Shown here one piece after another: positions 9,257 through 19,200 of a stretch of DNA of 64,000 nt. The notes under the pieces are model-generated. The model did no database searches, was not told the DNA's origin, and saw only the letters and a program-made list of their open reading frames with translations. Position numbers and translations under genes: made by a program. The stretch lies in NCBI GenBank assembly GCA_023138875.1, contig JAGLOO010000022.1, forward strand, positions 21,452 through 85,451, read 5' to 3'. How positions within the stretch are numbered: the first letter of the stretch is position 1; each line of letters opens with the position of its first letter. Source of the DNA: Bacteroidales bacterium. GTDB lineage: Bacteria; Bacteroidota; Bacteroidia; Bacteroidales; GCA-2748055.

Positions 9257-9967
9257 TTAAATTTTGATTAAAGTACCAATTTTTTCACCAGAAATAAGTT
9301 TTTTCAAATTCCCTTTCTTATTCATATTGAAGACGATAATGGGCAGGCCATTCTCCTTGCACATGGTAAAAGCTGTCAGATCCAGGATGCGTAATTCCTT
9401 CTGTAACGCTTCGTCAAATGAGAGCTCATCGTATTTTTCTGCTTCAGGATCCTTTTCCGGATCACTGGTATATACACCATTCACGCGGGTTCCTTTCAGC
9501 ATCACATCGGCTTCCATCTCAACCGCACGCAGTGTGGAAGCGGTATCGGTAGTAAAATAGGGATTCCCGGTACCCCCTGAGAAGATTACGATCTCGTTGT
9601 TTTCAAGGGCCTGGATAACCCTGGGTTTGTAATAAAACTCTGCCACCGGCTCCATCCGGATGGCAGTAAAAAGCCTGGCTGTTTTTCCTTTTGACTCGAA
9701 TGCCGACTGAAGTGCCAATCCGTTGATGACAGTGGCAAGCATTCCCATATAATCACCCTTTACACGGTCAAATCCAGCTTCCACACCAGATATTCCCCGG
9801 AAGATGTTACCTCCGCCGATGACGATCCCCACCTGGGTTCCCATCCGGGATATTTCAATGATCTCTTCAATGTAATCTTTCAGTCGCCCGGGATCAATTC
9901 CGTGTGAACGTCCGTTCATGAGCGCTTCACCGCTCAGTTTAAGCAAAATTCGTTTATATGTAGCCAT
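9257..9967 (-). CDS. pyrH: UMP kinase
   Basis: A 236-residue amino-acid-kinase-fold enzyme that phosphorylates UMP to UDP. The N-terminus reads RILLKLSGEAL, followed by the phosphate-binding loop IVIGGGNIFRG, the FSGGTGNPYFTTDTA segment and VNGVYTSDP. The start is set at the ATG at 9967; the frame stays open to 10045 but the extra residues do not resemble the family. In related bacteria pyrH often follows tsf directly; here an IS6-family element and an 18-bp-stem inverted repeat separate them, so pyrH probably uses its own promoter. Confidence 0.96.
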   Translation of the reverse strand: MATYKRILLKLSGEALMNGRSHGIDPGRLKDYIEEIIEISRMGTQVGIVIGGGNIFRGISGVEAGFDRVKGDYMGMLATVINGLALQSAFESKGKTARLFTAIRMEPVAEFYYKPRVIQALENNEIVIFSGGTGNPYFTTDTASTLRAVEMEADVMLKGTRVNGVYTSDPEKDPEAEKYDELSFDEALQKELRILDLTAFTMCKENGLPIIVFNMNKKGNLKKLISGEKIGTLIKI

Positions 9968-10011
9968 TGGTGTGTTTTTTCTCTTTCTAAAAGTAATAAA
10001 AAGGTACCAAT

Positions 10012-10056
10012 GATTCGGAGAGATGTTTTCACGCATATAAAACATCTCTCCAAATC
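10012..10056. repeat. Large inverted repeat (18-bp arms, 9-nt loop) between the IS element and pyrH
   Basis: GATTCGGAGAGATGTTTT (10012-10029) and AAAACATCTCTCCAAATC (10039-10056) are complementary at 17 of 18 positions, separated by CACGCATAT. On the plus strand the second arm is followed four bases later by a run of six T. On the pyrH strand the T-run is eight bases away. It could be a terminator for rightward transcription, a leader hairpin for pyrH, or a remnant of a small mobile repeat. Confidence 0.6.
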
Positions 10057-10082
10057 GGATATTTTTTATCGAAAGGATTTTA

Positions 10083-10832
10083 GGTTCTGTCGCATCTATT
10101 CAACCATTCACTAAAATCTTCAATTAAACTTCGTTTTATGCAGCTAAAGAATAAAACGATTTGAACATACTTTGCTCTTGAGTATTCAGCTGATTCTTCT
10201 TGATCATATGGACTATCTCTATCCCTGCTATGGTTCTTCTCGCTGACTCAAAATCCTTAAACCCTAAGCCTTGTTGAATGCGCCATTTAATGAACCGATG
10301 ATCCTGTTCCACTATATTATTCAAGTATTTACATTGTCTGATTTCAATATCGGTAAATGATCTTTTGTTATATATTTTGATCGCACTTTTGTTAGAACCA
10401 CTTTTATCAATATTGATTAACTCTGGTGTGCCATTGTTTTCTATTGCCTTTATTAAAAATGACTGAGCACTCATACGCTGTCGACGCTTTGTTAGCAGAA
10501 AATCAATCGTATGTCCATCCCGATCAACTGCTCGATATAAATAGCGCCAGACACCCTTCACTTTGATATACGTCTCATCCATCCTCCATCTCTTACCTAC
10601 TACCTTCTTTCTCTTGCGCATCTGGGTTTCTATTTCAGGCATGAACTTATAAACCCATCTCTGGATAGTGGCATGATCCACTTCTACTCCCCTTATTCTC
10701 ATTATCTCTTCAACATCCCGATAACTTAAAGTAAAGCGGAATTTTAAATAAACTGCTTGTATGATAATTGATTTTGGAAAGCAAAGACCTTTTGTATCCA
10801 TTTATGCCTTGTCAGGATTTGCGCAGACAACC
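10083..10832 (-). mobile_element. IS6-family insertion sequence between tsf and pyrH
   Basis: An element of about 750 bp whose left end, GGTTCTGTCGCA (10083-10094), resembles IS6-family terminal repeats. An imperfect inverted copy, TGCGCAGACAACC, lies at 10820-10832. It contains one transposase gene. I see no convincing target-site duplication at the two borders, so the exact ends are provisional. IS6 elements normally move by replicative cointegration. Confidence 0.75.
10136..10801 (-). CDS. IS6-family DDE transposase
   Basis: A 221-residue transposase. The N-terminal helix-turn-helix region contains LSYRDVEEIMRIRGVEVDHATIQRWV. The catalytic DDE triad fits Asp75 (RMDETYIKVKG), Asp132 (NIDKSG) and Glu165 (NNIVEQDHR), with the 33-residue D-to-E spacing typical of IS6. 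The C-terminal FESARRTIAGIEIVHMIKK segment is also characteristic. No frameshift or internal stop is seen, so it may be active. It is transcribed in the same direction as tsf and pyrH. Confidence 0.93.
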   Translation of the reverse strand: MDTKGLCFPKSIIIQAVYLKFRFTLSYRDVEEIMRIRGVEVDHATIQRWVYKFMPEIETQMRKRKKVVGKRWRMDETYIKVKGVWRYLYRAVDRDGHTIDFLLTKRRQRMSAQSFLIKAIENNGTPELINIDKSGSNKSAIKIYNKRSFTDIEIRQCKYLNNIVEQDHRFIKWRIQQGLGFKDFESARRTIAGIEIVHMIKKNQLNTQEQSMFKSFYSLAA

Positions 10833-10925
10833 GAGCTTGCGAGCTCAGCGTAGCTAAATAGTGCAGCAAGGAATTCAACATCCTGGAGAATGAATTTCAG
10901 TCCCGGTTTAAAAATACTGAAGATA

Positions 10926-10963
10926 AAAAAAAAGCTGCTCCGCAATGAAGCAGAACAGCTTTT
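10926..10963 (-). terminator. Rho-independent terminator of the rplM-rpsI-rpsB-tsf operon
   Basis: On the complementary strand an AAAGCTGTTCTGCTTC arm pairs with GGAGCAGCTTT around the loop ATTGC and runs into a tract of T. It lies about 22 bp after the tsf stop, in the right orientation to end the ribosomal-protein transcript before the IS element. Confidence 0.8.
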
Positions 10964-10984
10964 CACAAGTATCAAATATTCAAA

Positions 10985-11806
10985 TTATTTTACGGCGAAC
11001 CTTTTAAAACCGGTAACCTGCAAGTCTTTGTCAGCTTCTTTGATATACTGACTAACGGTCTGCTTGGAGTTCTTTGTAAACTCCTGGTTCAGAAGTGTAT
11101 TTTCCTTGAGGAATTTGACGACCATTCCCTCTGCGATACGGTCTACAATATTTTCGGGTTTCCCTTCCTGAAGTGCTTTCTCACGTCCGATTCTCTTTTC
11201 TTTAGCGATTACCTCAGCAGGAATGTCACTTTTGTCCACTGCTATAGGAGACATGGCAGCGATTTGCATGGCCACATCTTTTGCAACCTGCTCATCAACG
11301 TCTGCTTTACTGAAACCAACCAGCGTAGCCAGGTTATTCCCGAAGTGGTTGTAAGCCTGTACCTTGTCAGCTTTAATAGAATCATAATAAGTAAGCTCCA
11401 GCTTTTCGCCAATGGTTCCTGATTGTTCGGTAATTACTTCAGCAACAGTCTGATCACCCATAGGAAGGGCCTTCAATGCATCCAGATCAGCCGGCTTCTC
11501 AGCCACGGCAAGTTCCAGAATAGAAGTGGAGAATTTTACAAAATCCTCATTCTTGGCAACAAAGTCGGTTTCACAATTCAGTGAGATCATTGCACCAAAA
11601 CCACCTTCAACTTTAGCCTGGACATTTCCTTCACTTGCTTCACGGTCGGCACGCTTGTCCGCAATGGCCTTACCTTTCTTACGGATAATCTCAATAGCCC
11701 TGTCAAAATCACCATCAGCTTCCTGCAAAGCTTTTTTGCAGTCCATCATTCCGGCACCGGTGGTTTTCCTCAGTTTTTGTACATCTACAGCTTTAATATC
11801 AGCCAT
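10985..11806 (-). CDS. tsf: Elongation factor Ts
   Basis: A 273-residue EF-Ts, the nucleotide exchange factor for EF-Tu. It begins with the family signature VQKLRKTTGAGMMDCKKALQEADGD, followed by the LNCETDFVAKNEDF segment near the start of the core domain. The C-terminal part carries the dimerisation region. It lies 46 bp after rpsB, and a strong terminator follows it. Confidence 0.97.
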   Translation of the reverse strand: MADIKAVDVQKLRKTTGAGMMDCKKALQEADGDFDRAIEIIRKKGKAIADKRADREASEGNVQAKVEGGFGAMISLNCETDFVAKNEDFVKFSTSILELAVAEKPADLDALKALPMGDQTVAEVITEQSGTIGEKLELTYYDSIKADKVQAYNHFGNNLATLVGFSKADVDEQVAKDVAMQIAAMSPIAVDKSDIPAEVIAKEKRIGREKALQEGKPENIVDRIAEGMVVKFLKENTLLNQEFTKNSKQTVSQYIKEADKDLQVTGFKRFAVK

Positions 11807-11852
11807 TATTTTATTTTCTTAAATAGTGTTATCAATCAGTTAATTTTTCGGT

Positions 11853-12908
11853 TTAAGCCCCAGTCTTATCGGTCTTCTCCTCCTTAGTCTCGGTCTTCTC
11901 CTCCTTCTTCTCAGCTTTCTTTTCCTCCTTAGTCTCGGCCTTCTCCTCCTTCTTCTCCTTTTTCTTCTCAGCTTTCTTTTCCTCCTTAACCTCAGCCTTC
12001 ACCTCTTTTGTCTCTACTTTTTCACTTTCCACTTTCCTGCTTTCAGACCTTCTTCCACTATCAGTCCTTTTTCTGCTTCCGGCTTCCCTGCGTTCACCGG
12101 CTTTCGCCTCAGGTTGTTCTTCGGCTTTTGCCTCAGATCCTTTGGTTGCAGCTTCTGACTTTTGACTGTCAGCTTTTGACTTTTTAGCTTTTGACTCTGC
12201 TGCTTCTTTTTCTTTCTCCATCTTCCTCTCGCTCAGACCTTCAGCGACCGCATCACCTACGTAATTGATGATCAGTGAGATCGACTTGGAAGCATCGTCA
12301 TTGGACGGGATCGGGAAATCGATGTTCCGCGGATCGGAATTGGTATCAACCATGGCGAATACCGGGATGTTCAGCCTGTTGGCTTCGCGGACAGCAATGT
12401 ATTCTTTGACAACGTCTACCACAAACATGGCAGCGGGAAGACGGGTAAGATCGGCAATACTACCAAGGTTCTTCTCCAGTTTGGCACGCTGACGGGTGAT
12501 CTGGAGTCTTTCACGTTTTGAAAGGTTGTCGAAAGTACCGTCGACACTCATTTTATCGATGGCGCCCATTTTCTTAACAGCCTTCCTTATGGTCGGGAAG
12601 TTGGTCAGCATACCGCCTGGCCAGCGCTCGGTCACATAAGGCATGTTGATTTCTTTAACCTTCTCGGAAACAATATCTTTGGCCTGCTTTTTGGTGGCCA
12701 CGAAAAGGATCTTTCGGCCTGACTTCGCAATTTGCTTCATGGCAGAAGCAGCTTCGCTCAATTTAGCTTCAGTCTTGTTGAGGTCAATGATGTGGATCCC
12801 GTTTTTCTCCATAAATATATAAGGAGACATGGCAGGATTCCATTTTCTTTTCAGGTGACCGAAATGTACACCTGCATCCAATAATTCTTTAAAACTTGTT
12901 TCTGGCAT
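11853..12908 (-). CDS. rpsB: Small ribosomal subunit protein S2 with a 123-residue Lys/Glu-rich tail
   Basis: Residues 1-228 are an ordinary S2, with the GVHFGHLKRKWNPAMSPYIF start, the KMGAIDKM segment and the DTNSDPRNIDFPIPSNDDA motif. From residue 229 to 351 the protein continues as a low-complexity tail made almost only of Lys, Glu, Ala, Ser, Thr and Arg, with repeated KEEKKAEKKEEK-type units. S2 is usually 230-280 residues, so this copy is unusually long. The frame is open with no stop between core and tail. The DNA of the tail is CT-rich and repetitive on the plus strand, consistent with slippage-driven growth. Its function is unknown. Confidence 0.95.
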   Translation of the reverse strand: MPETSFKELLDAGVHFGHLKRKWNPAMSPYIFMEKNGIHIIDLNKTEAKLSEAASAMKQIAKSGRKILFVATKKQAKDIVSEKVKEINMPYVTERWPGGMLTNFPTIRKAVKKMGAIDKMSVDGTFDNLSKRERLQITRQRAKLEKNLGSIADLTRLPAAMFVVDVVKEYIAVREANRLNIPVFAMVDTNSDPRNIDFPIPSNDDASKSISLIINYVGDAVAEGLSERKMEKEKEAAESKAKKSKADSQKSEAATKGSEAKAEEQPEAKAGERREAGSRKRTDSGRRSESRKVESEKVETKEVKAEVKEEKKAEKKKEKKEEKAETKEEKKAEKKEEKTETKEEKTDKTGA

Positions 12909-12994
12909 TTTTTTAATTTTTGCTGGTCAACCAGCAGGTAGCCCCTTCAGGGAGTCCTGCCAGTTTCGCAATGATTAAGTATAGAAAATCTTTT

Positions 12995-13381
12995 TTAACG
13001 CTTGCTGAACTGAAATCTTTTGCGCGCTTTGGGTTGCCCTGGTTTCTTGCGTTCAACAACGCGCGGATCTCTTGTAACAAAGCCTTCTGCCCTCAGGGCT
13101 GGCTTGTAGTCGGGATTAATCTTGATCAAAGCCCTTGAGATGGCGAGGCGCAATGCTTCGGCCTGACCGGTCATGCCACCACCATCAAGATTGACTTTGA
13201 TGTCATAATTGCTTTTTAACTCAAGCAGGTTCAGTGGCTGCTCGATAACATAATGAAGTAATTTGTCTGGAAAATACTCTTTGTAATCCCTGTTGTTTAC
13301 GATAATCTGTCCTTTGCCTTCACTCATATAAATCCTGGCAATGGCTGCTTTCCTTCTTCCTATCGTATTGATAACTTCCAT
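12995..13381 (-). CDS. rpsI: Small ribosomal subunit protein S9
   Basis: A 128-residue S9. It starts with NTIGRRKAAIARIYMSEGKG and ends in the basic tail VERKKPGQPKARKRFQFSKR that reaches toward the P-site tRNA in the ribosome. It follows rplM by 5 bp and precedes rpsB by 86 bp, the standard L13-S9-S2 order. Confidence 0.98.
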   Translation of the reverse strand: MEVINTIGRRKAAIARIYMSEGKGQIIVNNRDYKEYFPDKLLHYVIEQPLNLLELKSNYDIKVNLDGGGMTGQAEALRLAISRALIKINPDYKPALRAEGFVTRDPRVVERKKPGQPKARKRFQFSKR

Positions 13382-13386
13382 GATAA

Positions 13387-13842
13387 TTATTTAATGGTAT
13401 TTAAGTCCAGTTTTTTTGGCTGCTGTGCTTCGTGTGTGTGGGTTTCTCCAACGAAAACGTAGAGATTTCTGAAGATGGCACTCCCGAGCCTGCTCTTGGG
13501 CAGCATGCCCTTCACCGCTTTCTCAACCACCGCTTCCGGCTTTTTGCTCAGAAGATCTTCGGGGGTCTGTGTGCGCTGTCCGCCCGGGTAACCCGTATGG
13601 CGTATGTATTGCTTCTGGGTCATTTTCTTGCCGGTGAGTCTTATCTTTTCAGCATTGATCACGATGACGTTGTCACCACAATCCACATGTGGAGTAAAAC
13701 TTGGTTTGTGCTTTCCCCTGAGGATGAATGCCACCTTTGAAGCAAGTCGTCCCAGTATCTCATCTTTTGCATCAACAACAAACCATTCTTTCTGGACGGT
13801 TTCTTTATTTGCTGAAACTGTTTTGTAACTTAATGTGTTCAC
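13387..13842 (-). CDS. rplM: Large ribosomal subunit protein L13
   Basis: A 151-residue L13, an early-assembly protein of the 50S subunit. Recognisable segments are WFVVDAKDEILGRLASKVAFILRGKHKPSFTPHVDCGD and KMTQKQYIRHTGYPGG. It is the first gene of the rplM-rpsI-rpsB-tsf run and is preceded by a Bacteroidota-type promoter. Confidence 0.98.
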   Translation of the reverse strand: MNTLSYKTVSANKETVQKEWFVVDAKDEILGRLASKVAFILRGKHKPSFTPHVDCGDNVIVINAEKIRLTGKKMTQKQYIRHTGYPGGQRTQTPEDLLSKKPEAVVEKAVKGMLPKSRLGSAIFRNLYVFVGETHTHEAQQPKKLDLNTIK

Positions 13843-13876
13843 TTCTATCCTGTTTTATGCCTGATTTTGTGGTTCG

Positions 13877-13905
13877 CAAAAATACAATTATTTTTTTTAA
13901 AACAA
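13877..13905 (-). promoter_or_regulatory. Probable promoter of the rplM operon
   Basis: On the complementary strand TATTTTTG (13884-13877) matches the TAnnTTTG -7 consensus exactly, with TTG (13905-13903) 18 bp upstream as the -33 element. The predicted start of transcription near 13870 leaves a leader of about 28 nt before rplM. Confidence 0.5.
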
Positions 13906-14119
13906 GAAGATATCAACAATAAATTCGTTGAATCCATAAAGCGCAGAAATTCAGTCAAATAGGTTCGGTTTGACTTTGGAAAAATATTACCTTAATCACC
14001 TGGTGTTAAACCCGGGTCATACAACACCCGGTTATTGCCATAAACTGATGAATTTCGTCTATTTTGCACAATAGTATTTAGTCTGCGAAGTTATTAAATA
14101 ATAGGATTGCCAGATTCTG

Positions 14120-15730
14120 ATGCCACTAACCCGACAACAAATCCATGAGGCTGTATATTATTATGCGCTGATTTTCATTGCAGTCAGCCTTCCTCTTTCC
14201 ATTTATACAACCTCAGTATTTCAGTTGGTTTTATTAGCGAACTGGTTGGCAGAAGGAAGGTTCCGGGAGAAATGGGGCCGATTCAAAGGGAACAGGGCCC
14301 TCTGGGTATTCCTGGTTCTTTACCTGATACATGCCATTGGATTGCTGTGGTCCACAGATGTTGCTTACAGTATGAAAGACATGCGGATAAAGCTACCGCT
14401 GTTGTTCATACCCCTGATCGTAGGCACATCGCTTCCACTGGTCAAACAACAGGTGAATCGAATTCTGCTGTTCTTTTCAATGGGAGTCTTTGCTGCATCC
14501 ATGGCTTCGGTCATGAAGCTGGTTGGATGGTTGCCCGGGGAGGTGGAAGGGTACCGCGATCTGTCTCTCTTTATCAGCCACATCCGGTTCTCGCTGATGA
14601 TCGTACTCACACTGCTCATCGTGGTCTATTTCCTCTTTATTCAGAGGAATTCCCTTTCCAGGTTCGAGCGGATTTTTTATCTGGCCGGACTGATCTGGTT
14701 CCCTGTTTTCCTGGTGCTGCTGAAATCTCTTTCGGGAATCGTTATCACAGGATTCCTGGCCTTCTTTCTGCTTGTGAGGGCAGTCTTTGAGATACGCGAT
14801 CAGGCGATCCGGTTCATGGTGTTTGTGCCGGTGATCATGATCCCCCTGTTCTCTGTAATATACCTGGGTCATGCCGTCAACAAGTATTATACGTTTGATG
14901 AGATCATTGCCGAAGAAATAGACGCTTATACCGTGGAGGGGAATCCTTATAAAAACAATCCCGGTAACAGAGAAGTGGAGAATGGCCATTATGTTTGGTT
15001 GCATGTTTGTGATGTTGAACTTGAAAGGGAATGGAACCGCGTCAGTGAAATTGATTATAGGGGACGCACCACCAACGGAAATTCTGTTCGGGGTACCCTG
15101 ATCCGCTTTTTGACTTCCAGGGGGCTCCGGAAGGATGCGGTTGGGATCAAACAACTTTCAACGGAGGAGATCAGGGCCATTGAACATGGTGTGGCCAACC
15201 ACATTTACATGCAACCCTTCAAGCTTTATCCGCGCATCTACGAGGTAATCTGGGAGATTGACAGGTACCGGATGGGATATGATCCCAATGAAAAATCGGT
15301 GGTGCAGCGATACCTGTACGTGGATGCAGGCTGGAAAATTGCCAGGGAAAAACTGTTTTTCGGTGTGGGGCCCGGAGATGTGAAACAGGTATTCAATGAC
15401 TATTATGAATCCATCGATTCCCCCCTGAAGGAGAAGTGGAGAAGACGGGCTCATAACCAGTTTCTCACCTTCCTTATCGCTTTCGGGATCATAGGTCTGA
15501 TCATTTGTCTTGTTGCCCTGGTAGCCCCGCTGTTTCTTGCGGGCCGTCAGCGCTCTTTTCTTGCAGTGGGATTCTCTATCCTCATGTTGTTATCCATGAT
15601 CAACGAAGATACCCTGGAGACTTCTGCCGGGGCAACCTTTGTTGCTTTCTTCTATACATTGTTCGTTTTTGGTCCCGATTATCCTTGGCTCCGCCGTAAA
15701 CTTTTCACAGTGAATGATGATGCGGTTTGA
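14120..15730 (+). CDS. O-antigen-ligase-like membrane protein
   Basis: A 536-residue polytopic protein with about eleven hydrophobic segments and one large soluble loop (about residues 255-425). The topology and the segment GVGPGDVKQVFNDYY just before the final membrane block, together with HNQFLTFLIAFGIIGL, fit the Wzy_C/O-antigen ligase family, whose members join polyprenyl-linked polysaccharide to an acceptor on the outer face of the inner membrane. It overlaps the following DNA glycosylase gene by 17 bp. Ligase versus polymerase activity cannot be decided from sequence. Confidence 0.75.
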   Translation: MPLTRQQIHEAVYYYALIFIAVSLPLSIYTTSVFQLVLLANWLAEGRFREKWGRFKGNRALWVFLVLYLIHAIGLLWSTDVAYSMKDMRIKLPLLFIPLIVGTSLPLVKQQVNRILLFFSMGVFAASMASVMKLVGWLPGEVEGYRDLSLFISHIRFSLMIVLTLLIVVYFLFIQRNSLSRFERIFYLAGLIWFPVFLVLLKSLSGIVITGFLAFFLLVRAVFEIRDQAIRFMVFVPVIMIPLFSVIYLGHAVNKYYTFDEIIAEEIDAYTVEGNPYKNNPGNREVENGHYVWLHVCDVELEREWNRVSEIDYRGRTTNGNSVRGTLIRFLTSRGLRKDAVGIKQLSTEEIRAIEHGVANHIYMQPFKLYPRIYEVIWEIDRYRMGYDPNEKSVVQRYLYVDAGWKIAREKLFFGVGPGDVKQVFNDYYESIDSPLKEKWRRRAHNQFLTFLIAFGIIGLIICLVALVAPLFLAGRQRSFLAVGFSILMLLSMINEDTLETSAGATFVAFFYTLFVFGPDYPWLRRKLFTVNDDAV

Positions 15731-16229
15731 AAGGGAGTTTTACCGGCGCGATGTGCTTGAAGTTGCTCCTCTGTTGCTGGGTCAGCACCTGGTAAGAATT
15801 TATCCTGACGGATCGCGGGCCATCTATGTGATCACCGAAACAGAAGCATACCGTGGTGGTGAGGACAGGGCATGCCATGCCAGCAAGGGCCGGACGCCCC
15901 GCACAGAGGTCATGTTTGGCGACGGAGGCTGGCTATACATCTACCTGATCTATGGGATGTACTGGATGCTCAATGTGGTTACCTGCCGGGAAGATATACC
16001 CCAGGCCGTACTGATCAGGGGACTCCGTGAAGCCAGCGGTCCGGGCCGTTTAACACGCCTGATCCAGGTTGATCAGACCTTTTACGGGGAAGACCTGGTG
16101 AGTTCTGATCGCATCTGGGTGGAGGAGAGTGGGATCTGTCCGGAATATACAACCGGACCCAGGATTGGAATTGATTATGCCGGCGAGCCCTGGAAGGATA
16201 TGCCCTGGAGGTTCCTGATGATTCTTTAG
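15714..16229 (+). CDS. 3-methyladenine DNA glycosylase, AAG/MPG family
   Basis: A 171-residue member of the alkyladenine DNA glycosylase family, which removes alkylated purines from DNA. The catalytic region reads ITETEAYRGGEDRACHASKGRTPRTEVMFG, containing the water-activating Glu, followed by GGWLYIYLIYGMYWMLNVVT and AVLIRGL. It is somewhat shorter than the usual 190-210 residues, ending soon after GPRIGIDYAGEPWKDMPWRF. Three consecutive ATG codons occur at the start (15714, 15717, 15720). The overlap with the upstream membrane-protein gene implies co-transcription. Confidence 0.9.
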   Translation: MMMRFEREFYRRDVLEVAPLLLGQHLVRIYPDGSRAIYVITETEAYRGGEDRACHASKGRTPRTEVMFGDGGWLYIYLIYGMYWMLNVVTCREDIPQAVLIRGLREASGPGRLTRLIQVDQTFYGEDLVSSDRIWVEESGICPEYTTGPRIGIDYAGEPWKDMPWRFLMIL

Positions 16230-16251
16230 GGCACCAGTACCCTTTAATTAT

Positions 16252-16259
16252 TATATTTG
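16252..16259 (+). promoter_or_regulatory. -7 box of a possible promoter for the DUF2723 gene
   Basis: TATATTTG matches the TAnnTTTG consensus exactly, 32 bp before the ATG at 16292. No TTTG -33 element is at the right distance; a TTTA lies 24 bp upstream. Confidence 0.35.
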
Positions 16260-16291
16260 CTTACTTTTTAATAACCATACATACTGAATTA

Positions 16292-19200
16292 ATGGAAAAG
16301 TACCGTCAATATAACCTCATCCTGGGATGGGGTGTGTTCCTGGTCTCGCTGATCGTATACCTCTTAACCATGGAACCCACAGCCAGTTTCTGGGATTGTG
16401 GGGAGTTTATCGCCACCGCTTATAAGATGGAGGTGGGGCATCCTCCGGGAGCACCTTTTTTTATGGTGCTGGGCCGGTTCTTTACCCTGTTTGCCGGAGG
16501 TGATGTTACAAAGGTAGCCGTTACAATGAATGTATTGTCGGCCTTATCGTCTGCATTCACCATTCTTTTCCTTTTCTGGACCCTCACACACCTGGTAAAG
16601 AAGTTTTTTACCATTGAGGATTCACAAAGCCCTTTGGCCATGGTTACCATCTTTGGATCTGCCCTGGTGGGTTCCCTGGCATATACCTTCACCGATTCAT
16701 TCTGGTTCTCAGCTGCTGAGACTGAAGTCTATTCCATGTCATCACTCTTTACTGCGGTGGTTTTCTGGGCCATTCTCAAATGGGAAAATGAAGCCGATAA
16801 GCCCAATGCCAACCGGTGGATCATTTTCATTGCCTATTTGATGGGCCTTTCCATCGGGGTCCACCTGTTGAACCTGCTCACCATTCCCGCCATTATATTC
16901 GTTTATTATTTCAGGAAACATACTCCTACTGTTCGGGGAATCGTTGCTTCGCTGGCCATTTCAGTGGCCATCCTGGGTGCGATAATGTATATACTGATCC
17001 CCGGCCTTACATCCGTAGCGACCAAATTTGAGCTGCTCTTTGTGAACGGAATGAGCATGCCCTTTAATTCGGGTGTGATCATCTATTCTTTGTTGCTGTT
17101 CGGTGGAATCATATTCGGGATCTATTACACCCACAACCGCGGAAAGGTACTGTGGAATACCATCCTTCTGAGCCTGTTTGTGGTGATGATCGGGTACTCT
17201 TCCTATGCCATTATCGTAATCCGGTCATCGGCCAACACACCCCTTGATGAAAGCAATCCGGATACAGTCTTTTCTCTGCTGGACTATTTGAACCGTGAAC
17301 AGTACGGGGATAATCCATTGGTGTACGGGGCCTTCTTTAACTCGAGGCCCACGGGTGTGGAAGATAGTAAGCCCAGTTATTATAAAGGAGAGGATGACTA
17401 CTACCAGGTAAATAAGAACCGGGAATATAAGTATGACAGCGATGCCAAGGGTGTATTCCCCAGGATGTGGAGTACTCAGGCCAAGCATGCCAATGAGTAT
17501 ATCTACTGGGCAAAAATGGACGAATCCAATCTCTATGATGTACGGCGTGATGCAGAAGGGAATCCGGTTATGAACCAGATGGGCGGATATAGTTACGACC
17601 GGTCCAAACCTATTGCCATACCTACGTTTGGGGAAAACATGCGGTTCTTCTTCCGATACCAGATAGGTTATATGTACCTGCGCTATTTCATGTGGAACTT
17701 TTCCGGTCGCCAGAATGATATCCAGGGACGTGGTGAGCTGACCAAAGGAAACTGGATCAGCGGGATCAAATTCATTGACCAGGCCCGGCTTGGTCCGCAA
17801 TCCGCCCAACCGGCTTCCATCGTCGATAACAAGGCCAACAATAAGTATTACATGCTTCCATTGTTGCTTGGTTTGATCGGGGCCTGGTTCCATTATAAAA
17901 AGCACAACAGGGATTTCTGGGTGATCGCCCTGCTGTTTGCACTTACCGGGCTCGCGATTCTGGTTTACCTGAACCAGTATCCCCTTCAACCCAGGGAGCG
18001 GGATTATGCATATTCCGGATCGTTCTACGCATTTGCAATATGGATCGGGATCGGTGTAGCCGGACTGATCGGATGGGCAACGAAGAAAAAGAAATCGGTG
18101 GTTACATCAGGTGTGCTGGTACTGGTAACGCTGATCCTTGTACCGGGACTGCTGGCCAGGGAGAACTGGGATGACCATGACCGTTCGCACCGGTATACGG
18201 CACCTGCATTTGCAAGGAATTTCCTTAATTCCTGTCTGCCCAACGGTATCATGTTTACCAATGGTGACAACGATACCTTCCCGCTCTGGTACCTGCAGGA
18301 GGTAGAGGGAGTGCGCACCGATGTGCGGATTGTGAATCTGAGCTACCTGACGGCTGACTGGTATATTGAGCAGATGAAGCAGACCTTCTATGATTCTGAA
18401 GCGTTGCCCATCAGCATGACAAAGGAACAGTATATACAGGGTAAACGCGACTATGCTTACCTGGCGGAGTCGGCAGGTGTTCTGATCAGTGAGAAATACG
18501 ATGTGAACCGGGAGAAATATGAGGACAATGTGATGGATATCTATCGCAACACACTGGACCTCCTTGAGGCCTCCCTGCTGCCGGTCAATCATGCGAATGA
18601 TTACAATGCCATTCTTGCCCTGGAAAACGATATGGATCCCCTCAGGCTCTTTGGCTATATGCGTACCTTCAATTCAAAGGAAATTGTAGAGCGGATCAAA
18701 GTGGATGAGGAAGCCATGAAGATGGAAACTGCCAGAATGGAGCGGTTGATCAAATCCATTGATGGCGATTATGCTCCATTGAAGGAAGCCATGGCATTCC
18801 TGATGACGGAGGATCCACGGTTCAAGAACGGGCAATATTTTATCCCTTCCAAAAGGTTTGTGATTCCGGCAGACTCTGCTTCAATTCCCGACTGGGTTGT
18901 ACCATCAGCGTTCGAAGAGAACCGTGTGGACCAGGTCAGGTTCTCGCTTTCCGAAAATGTGCTCTACAAGAACCTGCTTACCGTGATGGACCTGTTTGGC
19001 AACAACGACTGGGAGCGTCCCATCTATTATTCTACCACAGTTGCATCGGAGAACTACCTGAACCTGGAGGATTACATGGTAAGGGAAGGGCTTGCATTGA
19101 GGATTGCACCGGTACGTTTTACCAATTCCAACTACCTGGGTAAGGTGAAGACCGATGAGATGTATCATTTGCTGATGGAGGAGTTTGACTGGGGTGGAAT

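Noticed and set aside
9968..10045. Longer pyrH start
   Set aside because: The extra 26 residues do not resemble the family and cross part of an inverted repeat.
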